Shown piece by piece: positions 57,953-64,000 of a stretch of 64,000 nt of DNA. The stretch's first letter is position 1, and each line of letters opens with the position of its first letter. The notes below the pieces were generated by a model. That model had not been told where the DNA came from, ran no database searches, and worked only from the letters and a program-made list of their open reading frames with translations. The stretch lies in contig CAJFCV020000006.1 in the NCBI GenBank assembly GCA_904066235.2, positions 2,976,001-3,040,000 on the forward strand, written 5' to 3'. The translations under genes were made by a program, and so were the position numbers. The stretch is from Bursaphelenchus xylophilus (Eukaryota > Nematoda > Chromadorea > Rhabditida > Aphelenchoididae).

Positions 57953-59459
57953 ACAGTGACGGACCTGATCCAGTGACAAAAAACCTAATATTAGGTTGTC
58001 CAACAAATAATGACCCTCTTCGAGAGGGGCAAAGTCAAAAGTCTCTAAACAAGGCAAGCGATGATGGAATTTCGAAATATTATACCATTTTGTAGCTGAG
58101 ACCTCGGGCTTTCGTTTGATATATCGTTTGCCGTATTTAGACCAAATTACAGTAATTTAGCGCTAATCAAAAATTATCAAAGAAAGGTCGGTTCGCACTA
58201 TCATCTTGTACGGGCAAAAACAGGATGCGAAAGTTTCAGAAGCTACGTAATGTATCACCGTTATGTTCGGCTAGTGTGTTCTGAGTCTGAATATGGTGAA
58301 ACGGTGGTTTAAAAATTTCCGATCTGACGACGAGGGACCCAAAGATAAAGTACGGCATCCAAACTTTATGAATTTACCCTGAGGTCATTGGTTGACGCCC
58401 ATCCTAGAATCAACATCCGACGCATCTCTGACATCGCCTGGGTGTTGAAATAATCGGGAGCTAACTCTTCGACGTTGATTAAATTCAACAAAAGCTGGGC
58501 AACTTGTTCCCACATTATTGGATCAAAGCAAAGAATGGAGGCGCCACATTTCTCGTTTTTGCGTGCCGGAAAACAATTTTCCTGGATCATATCGTGGCCT
58601 ATGATGAAAAACGGGTCTACTACGACAATCAGACGAGACACGCCTAATGGAGTTCTCCCCGAGCGTCACCGTGGCACTTGTCAAAGCCCGACTCCCCCCA
58701 AAACAAGGTGATGACTACTTCTTGATGGTGCAGCATGGGAATAGTAAAATATAGCTTCTTGAAAGCTGGCCAAAATGTAAATACCATCCCCTACTGTATC
58801 CAGATAGACAGTTTGTGGCAGCATCTGCCTTCAACGATGCGCCGCAGAAGTCCAAAAATTCATAGCAGCAACAGGAACCTCACCGTTGAAAAATGACCCT
58901 CCAAAAGCCGATTTAATAGAGATACAAGACTGTCCCTCGTCCAGCGTATTTGTCAAAACTGGACTGTACATACGACCACCTGTTCAAGAATCTAGCACGT
59001 TTCATCAGTGGTAGGGAATTCGACAATCGAGACGCCCTTGAAAAGGCCTTCAAAAGTTTCGTCGGCTCCAGAAGCCGGAGTTTCTAAGCTACAGACATAA
59101 AAAGTTTTTTGGCACGTTGTAAAAAGCGTGTTAAACCAAATGATAACTATTTTGATTACATAGATCGCTGTTATTACGGTAAATTTCGCCAAAAAAGTAA
59201 ATTTTTCAAGGAGGGTCATTATTTGTTGGACAACCTAATATTTTGCACCCGGGAAATCAAAAAATCGCAAAATGCCTCCTTCTACAAGTGAAAAATTGTA
59301 GAGGGAGGCATTTTGACCGGCGCGCCCTCTCCCTCACAAAAAAGCGGGCTTTTGAAACCGGATTTTTTCCACTTGGAGAGGGAGGTATTTTGCCGTATTT
59401 TTGATGCTTCCCGGATGCAAAATGGCACATTTTTTGATACTGGATTAGGTCCCCCACTG
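57953..59459. mobile_element. R2 MITE split by a mariner
   Basis: The left half (CAGTGACGGACCTGATCCAGTG, 57,953-57,987) and the right half (59,241-59,459, ending ..GGTCCCCCACTG) form one R2 element. The break falls at a TA in 'cctaaTAttttgcacccggg', where the mariner inserted. The expected outer TA is present on the left (57,951-57,952) and lost on the right. Confidence 0.75.
57990..59238 (+). pseudogene. Decayed mariner transposon (1,249 bp)
   Basis: Perfect 28-bp terminal inverted repeats start TTAGGTTGTCCAACAAATAA and are flanked by TA (57,988-57,989 and 59,239-59,240). The length matches full-size mariners. Plus-strand translation in shifting frames gives mariner transposase pieces in order: the RTIILYGQK..MVKRWFKNFRSDD segment, then HIVAYDEKRVYYDNQTR around the second catalytic aspartate, then YDHLFKNLARFISGREFDNR, and the C-terminal VKPNDNYFDY. 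Stops and frameshifts separate the pieces, and the final catalytic Asp region is not recognisable. It is inactive. Confidence 0.85.
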
Positions 59460-60278
59460 TGGGATAAACGCCCAGGTTTTGCTGAAATTTTTCCGCGTAT
59501 CACACAAATCTTTCCGGTAAAATTTGAGCATTTAGCCCAGCTGATCTATCTTTTTGAAAACATGTTTCCATAGGTTCAAGATCCTTGGTTTTCAAGTAAA
59601 TTCTTACACTCATTCTTATAAACGCGTCATTTTTTTATTATAATATATAGCGCAGACTTGTTTACCCTACTTGGCTTTCTGGGAATATTATAATAAACTG
59701 AATAGTTATTAGTAAACTGAATAATTACTTTTGATATTTCTAGTCGATTACAATTCGGCCCATTTGCGGTTGGTTTATGATAGTTGGTGTCGGATGTAGT
59801 GTTGGTTTGTGCTAGTTACATATCATTTTTTGATGAGCGGGGTAATTTGCAAAGAGTTTGCAAAGACGAAAAAAGTGGTGATTCCAAGCTAACGCTTTGC
59901 AGAGACAACAACATGTTTGGTCCTAAATTTGTTCATAAATTTTCTAATTTTGGCGATTTTTAATATGAATAACTTCGCGATCACTTCCACCGTTGGAGCT
60001 AATGTTTCCACAAAAAAAAATGTTTTTTGACCCGAACCTTCAAATGTGTGGCTAAAATATGTTTCTTTGGCCGCGTGTTTCGTGCACTCTTGGCGGCAAG
60101 GCTCTCTTTAGTGACCGAAAACAATTGCTGCAGCAAAGCGCAAGCTAAAATTTTCAGTAACTGATAGCGGTGGATTCAAAATTCGGGTACTAAATTTTTA
60201 TCACCTTGTCGGAAAAATAATGAGCGCCAGTGCTGCACTGAAGTATAACAACGTAAAATTCTTGATGGTTTCTACTAA
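59460..60278. other. Intergenic DNA with repeat fragments
   Basis: No gene. A partial R3 start lies at about 60,199-60,235 (atcaccttgtcggaaaaataa), and R1-like words appear around 59,880-60,160 (gctttgcagagacaac, and aaagcgcaagctaaaa). Confidence 0.4.
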
Positions 60279-60727
60279 CAGGGGAAGTACCCCAAGTGCG
60301 ACGCTCAGATTTTCTTTAAATTTTGCACACACGTCGGGTATGGACAAAATATCAATTCCTGAAAGTTTTAGCTCGCGCTTTGCGGGCGCCGCCGAGATAT
60401 CGAACGATTTTTGTCGCCAAGAGAGCACGCTAAACGCGGAGTGCGGTCAGAGAGAAAAGCGCTTTTTGGCCATAACTTTGGCAGTTTCGTGCGGAAAAAT
60501 GTGATTTTTTGTAGAAACATTGTCCTTCACAGTTGAAATAGGCATGAAACTTTTCGTGCCGAAATTCGGCAAAAAGTCCTAAATTTTCGCCGACTTTCGA
60601 TCTAAAAATCTCGGGTGTTTCTGCAAAGCGCAAGCTAGGATTCTCGCATATATCTTAGAAAAAATTATTCTAAATTTGTGCCAAGTTTCATCAAAATCTG
60701 AGCGTCGCACTTGGAGTACTTCCCCTG
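60279..60727 (-). mobile_element. R1 MITE, copy E
   Basis: CAGGGGAAGTACCCCAAGTG and its inverse end the element. TAA is duplicated at 60,276-60,278 and 60,728-60,730. It is in the same orientation as copies B and C and nearly identical to C in the interior. The TAA target, alongside TTA elsewhere, defines the family target as TWA. Confidence 0.85.
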
Positions 60728-60750
60728 TAAGTACAAACTAAGACCTTGTA

Positions 60751-60839
60751 TCAGTCCGTCGGGAAAATAATGAGGATTCCCGGCTGCAACACAATTTTTG
60801 GTGTGGCAGAGCTCTCACAAAATTTTTCCGACAGACTGA
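60751..60839. mobile_element. R3 palindromic MITE, short copy
   Basis: TCAGTCCGTCGGGAAAATAA and tttttccgacagactga are mutual inverses with TA on both sides (60,749-60,750 and 60,840-60,841). At 89 bp it is the shortest full R3 copy in the window. It lies 23 bp from R1 copy E. Confidence 0.75.
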
Positions 60840-60841
60840 TA

Positions 60842-63475
60842 GCTCTTAGAAGTCTTAAGGTCCCCTGAACTTTTAAACTTTACGTAATTCATCTCCTCCT
60901 TCCCTTTCAAATCCCATCTTACTACTATTTGTCTCTTCGATGTAGTCTTACCCCATTAAATTCCGAACCCCATACTCCACAGTACAATTTATCTTCAATA
61001 AAAGGCATTCATTACTCGCTCTTTTTAATCCAGCTCTTTTTTTCTCTTTGGCCATATTATGGCCCTGTCGCTCTAGGCTCTTTATTCCAATTCTCAAAAA
61101 ACAAAACTTTGTTTGCTCACTTCTGTTTCGCGAAACTTAATTTAGCTTTGTTTTAAACCTACACAAATCCGTTCGCATCGAGGCGCGCGTGAATTGTGTA
61201 TTTGCGTTTCGAAGAAAGGAACATTAAAGGGTTTGTTATGTGCTTGGGAGTTTCCAAGAAAAGTAATTCAAAATTATGGCCACAAGTCTCTTTTGGACCC
61301 GGAATTTTAATGTCTCTTCTCGCAAGGGAAGTGTCTTTGAGGTGGTGCAAGTGGATTTGGATGGAAGTTGACTCAAATTCTAAGCGTAATTTTTTCAGTA
61401 TGTACCAGAATATTAGATCGCGCTGTAGTGAAATAGCGGAGATTTTTTGGCTGAAAATTGAAAAGGAATTGCTTCTTTATGATTTTCGGCTTCAAGGTCC
61501 ACTAATGGAGTCGATAACATTTCCGCAAAGATCCAAAAAGTTTTGATACAGCATCAGTCTGTAGGGAAGTCCTGGGGATTTTCTGCGATTTTTCACTGTG
61601 CATTTTGTGCGATAAATTTGTCGCTCTTCAAAATACACATTTTTGCACCGTGCATCCGGTCAAACAGGTGAGTTTGCACGGTGCAATTTCTTTTATTTTT
61701 TTTCACTGCAGCGATTCCCACGTTTCCGAAAAATAATTGAACGCGACGCACTATGGACATATGTGTGAAGGTCTGAGCAGTATTTGAGACCGCGAGAATA
61801 TCCCAGGACTTTGCCGCGATTAGAAGTGAAACCGTGGAGATTGTCTGGTTGGAAGTCGAAAAACAATTCTTTGCTTTGATATGTTCGGTTTCAAAACTCC
61901 AGAATTATTATCAGCACAGCGCATAATATTTCCGCAGAAAAATGAAAAAATTTGTAGGAGCAAAACGCTTTGCAAAACCCGTTTCCCGTCTGGCCGGCTC
62001 TCCGCATTTTGCGTGCTCTCTCAAAAAGAAAATTTTTGAATGTCTCGACTGCAGCTGTAAAGTCTAGCCATAATATGTAAAACCTTCAGTAATTGACATC
62101 AGTCTGTCGGAAAAATAATGAGCATAATGTCGCTGTGCCAACCGCGTCGTTGAAAAATAATTTAATTTTGTCACCATACAATTCATTTGCTCGGCGGCGA
62201 GGCGATTCTGGATGCGACAGATCCACTGACTATTAGGCTTAGAAGTATGACCGTGCCGTTTTTTTAGTTGTGCATTTTTTACTGGTAGAAAAAGCTTGGG
62301 TGCATCTGTTAATATCGTCTGAAAGAGCGTTGCAAACGCTGTCTGCTGATATATGTATCGTATGATCCGGTTTATCATAGCGGTTTTTATAGAGCTTCAA
62401 AGATGACCAACTTTCGTCCAAGAAAAATGTCATTTGCGGGAAATTTTCCCCCACATGTTTAATGTGTGGAAAAGCGCCGTAGACGCATGAAACGCTTAAA
62501 GAAGCTTTATGTAGAAAAACATCCACTGTGACAAGAGAAATGCTAAACGTAGAAAAGTAGATCGCTCACAATGAGGGTGGGTGCTTACTAAATATTTTCG
62601 TGACAAATTGATTTGTGGCTGTCACAGAACTGATGTGCAAAATTTTAAGCTGATCTTTGCACACCACCTGAAAGACTCCCCTTATACGCTGCATTTTAAA
62701 ACGTGAGCAAAACACTTTCAGGAATTAACTTTTGGCCGGCTTGAATACAAAATTGGATTGTTTTAATCAAGTCATTCTCATTCCCCTTCTAGTCAATGTT
62801 TTGTATTCCATTATTCAAAACATTGGCAATGCGGAAGAAAAACATTTCTCTCCGTGATTTTCCCAACATTTCTTTATTCATATCGTATTTTACAGCACCC
62901 ACAACATCACTTCAACCTTTTTATCTTCTATTTCAATCCCTTACCTCGTGGTTTGATTAAAATTTCTTTGTTTTTTTTTTATTTTTACACTACCAAATGC
63001 CAACGTTTCCAAAGTCGAACCCCACTTTCAGCTGGGAGGAATATTTGCATTTCGCATGGGAATAATTGAGTATTGGTGCCAACGTATTCTCGGCGCAGCG
63101 GAGGGGTTGAACCCGGTAATTCGATAAAATTGTTTGAGGCCAGTTTATTTACGCCTCTAAATATATAACACTAAAAAAATATTCGCACGTATGTACGGCT
63201 TAGGACGTGAATTCGTATGTAAAGTGGATTATGTGGGAGGAGAAGTGGTTTTGAGAGTGTAGATGTTGTGTATGAAATGTAGTTTATGCTTTTTGTATGG
63301 CCTAAAATTGAGAAGCACACCAAAAAACTTTTTTTTGTGTAAAGTGTAAAAGTATTATGAGTGTAGGCGAACAAAACTCTTGTGACGCTTCGAAAGGTCC
63401 TTAATTTTTCTTCCTTGTTACAGGGCCTTCTTCGAGGTGGCGCATACAGAAAAAGGGCAAGGTGGGCTCGATTTA
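60842..63475. other. Intergenic DNA with repeat fragments
   Basis: No gene is supported. Beyond the R3 copy at 62,099-62,230, an R3-like start (catcagtctgtagggaag, 61,553) is followed by cactgtgcattttgtgcg and tttgcacggtgcaa motifs up to 61,700, a decayed R3/R4 mixture. R1-like words occur at 61,990-62,060. Confidence 0.4.
62099..62230. mobile_element. R3 MITE, right end degraded
   Basis: TCAGTCTGTCGGAAAAATAA opens the element. The interior aatttaattttgtcaccata and gcgacagatccactgac resembles the R3 copies at 29.2 and 35.6 kb. The right terminus lacks the expected cccgacag. Confidence 0.6.
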
Positions 63476-63924
63476 CAGTGGACGATCTGATCCAGGCAAA
63501 AAACGTAACATTTTGCATCCGGGGAGTATCAAAAATGTGGCAAAATGCTTCCCTCTCCGAGTGAAAAAACTTTGTTTGAAGGGCGTGCCAGGTCAAACTG
63601 AGATGCGCTAAAACGATCCGGTGAATGGATCGTTTTAGTAAAAAAACGCGAAAAATCTTTTCGTCGGGGAAGAATGGGGAATTTTTGGGGCGAGAGAGCA
63701 CGCTTTTGCGTGTCGTTTTTCTTTCTTTCTCTGCGAAATCAAGACGAAGTGTAAAAAACCGATGGCGAAGAGTCTATTCCGGTCACCGGACTCCTCAGTT
63801 TGACGTGCGGCGCGCTTTCGAAATCTGAATTTTTTCACTTTCGGAGGGAGGTATTTTGCCACATTTTTTGACACTTCCTGGATGCAAAATGGTGCGTTTT
63901 TTGCCACTTGATCAGGTCCAACTG
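63476..63924. mobile_element. R2 MITE with a second element inside
   Basis: TA precedes CAGTGGACGATCTGATCCAGGC, and the right end is ..CCACTTGATCAGGTCCAACTG. The centre is interrupted at 63,592-63,804 by a segment bounded by GTCAAACTGAG and CTCAGTTTGAC. That segment contains a perfect 12-bp hairpin, CTAAAACGATCC/GGATCGTTTTAG (63,608-63,638). Nothing in it is coding. Confidence 0.65.
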
Positions 63925-64000
63925 TGGAACGAAAGTCCAAAAAAAAAGCTTATTGCCCGCTGCAAAAAGCCGAGAATCTCACAAGGTGAACTTCCGTTTT

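Noticed and set aside
63171..63701. 176-codon minus-strand open frame
   Set aside because: It runs through the R2 element and flanking AT-rich DNA, starts at a non-ATG codon and has no domain.
1..64000. CRISPR arrays, bacterial operons or phage genes
   Set aside because: Spliced eukaryotic genes and nematode-like introns are present. The 21-bp and 16-bp tandem arrays lack unique spacers.

Overview
The window looks like nuclear DNA from a rhabditid-type nematode. Spliced genes have short GT..TTTTCAG introns, intergenic DNA is very AT-rich, and palindromic and inverted-repeat DNA elements are dense. The species cannot be fixed from sequence alone. Four protein-coding genes can be supported with consistent splice phases. 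They occupy about 12.9-17.1 kb and 45.6-55.7 kb; the rest is gene-poor and repeat-rich.

Genes: (1) 12,977-17,072 (+), a six-exon SLC26/SulP anion transporter of about 754 aa with a C-terminal STAS domain. (2) 45,616-46,696 (+), a three-exon four-pass membrane protein of 217 aa with a LAPTM-like layout. (3) 48,331-50,806 (+), a five-exon, 464-aa SLC18-family vesicular amine transporter resembling VMAT/CAT-1. (4) 55,638-51,095 (-), an eleven-exon secreted cysteine-rich protein of about 1,020 aa with many Lustrin/EB-type repeats; its 3' end converges on gene 3, with 288 bp between stop codons. The four share no obvious pathway. Three are membrane proteins and one is extracellular.

Repeats dominate the remaining ~50 kb. 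I name families by their ends. R1: CAGGGGAAGTAC.. termini, ~440-450 bp, TTA/TAA target duplications. R2: CAGTG.GGGACCTGATCC termini, ~230-260 bp, TA target. R3: TCAGTCTGTCGGG termini, ~90-155 bp palindromes, TA target. R4: CTAGTC..GACTAG termini, ~170-205 bp, often with an internal GCACTGTGC. R5: CACTGAAA termini, a single 1.56-kb element. There are also a 790-bp non-autonomous hAT-type element with a perfect 8-bp target duplication, two relatives of a second hAT-like family, a decayed mariner, an 855-bp fold-back element, and a 789-bp fold-back element whose arms carry tRNA-like pol III promoter boxes.

Many insertions are nested: R1 in R1, R2 in R1 (twice), mariner in R2, R4 in R3, and hAT in a 21-bp tandem array. 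This gives a readable relative chronology. Stretches 5.6-9.4, 10.8-12.9, 22.5-25.2, 31.4-35.1 and 42.5-44.5 kb hold no gene I can support.
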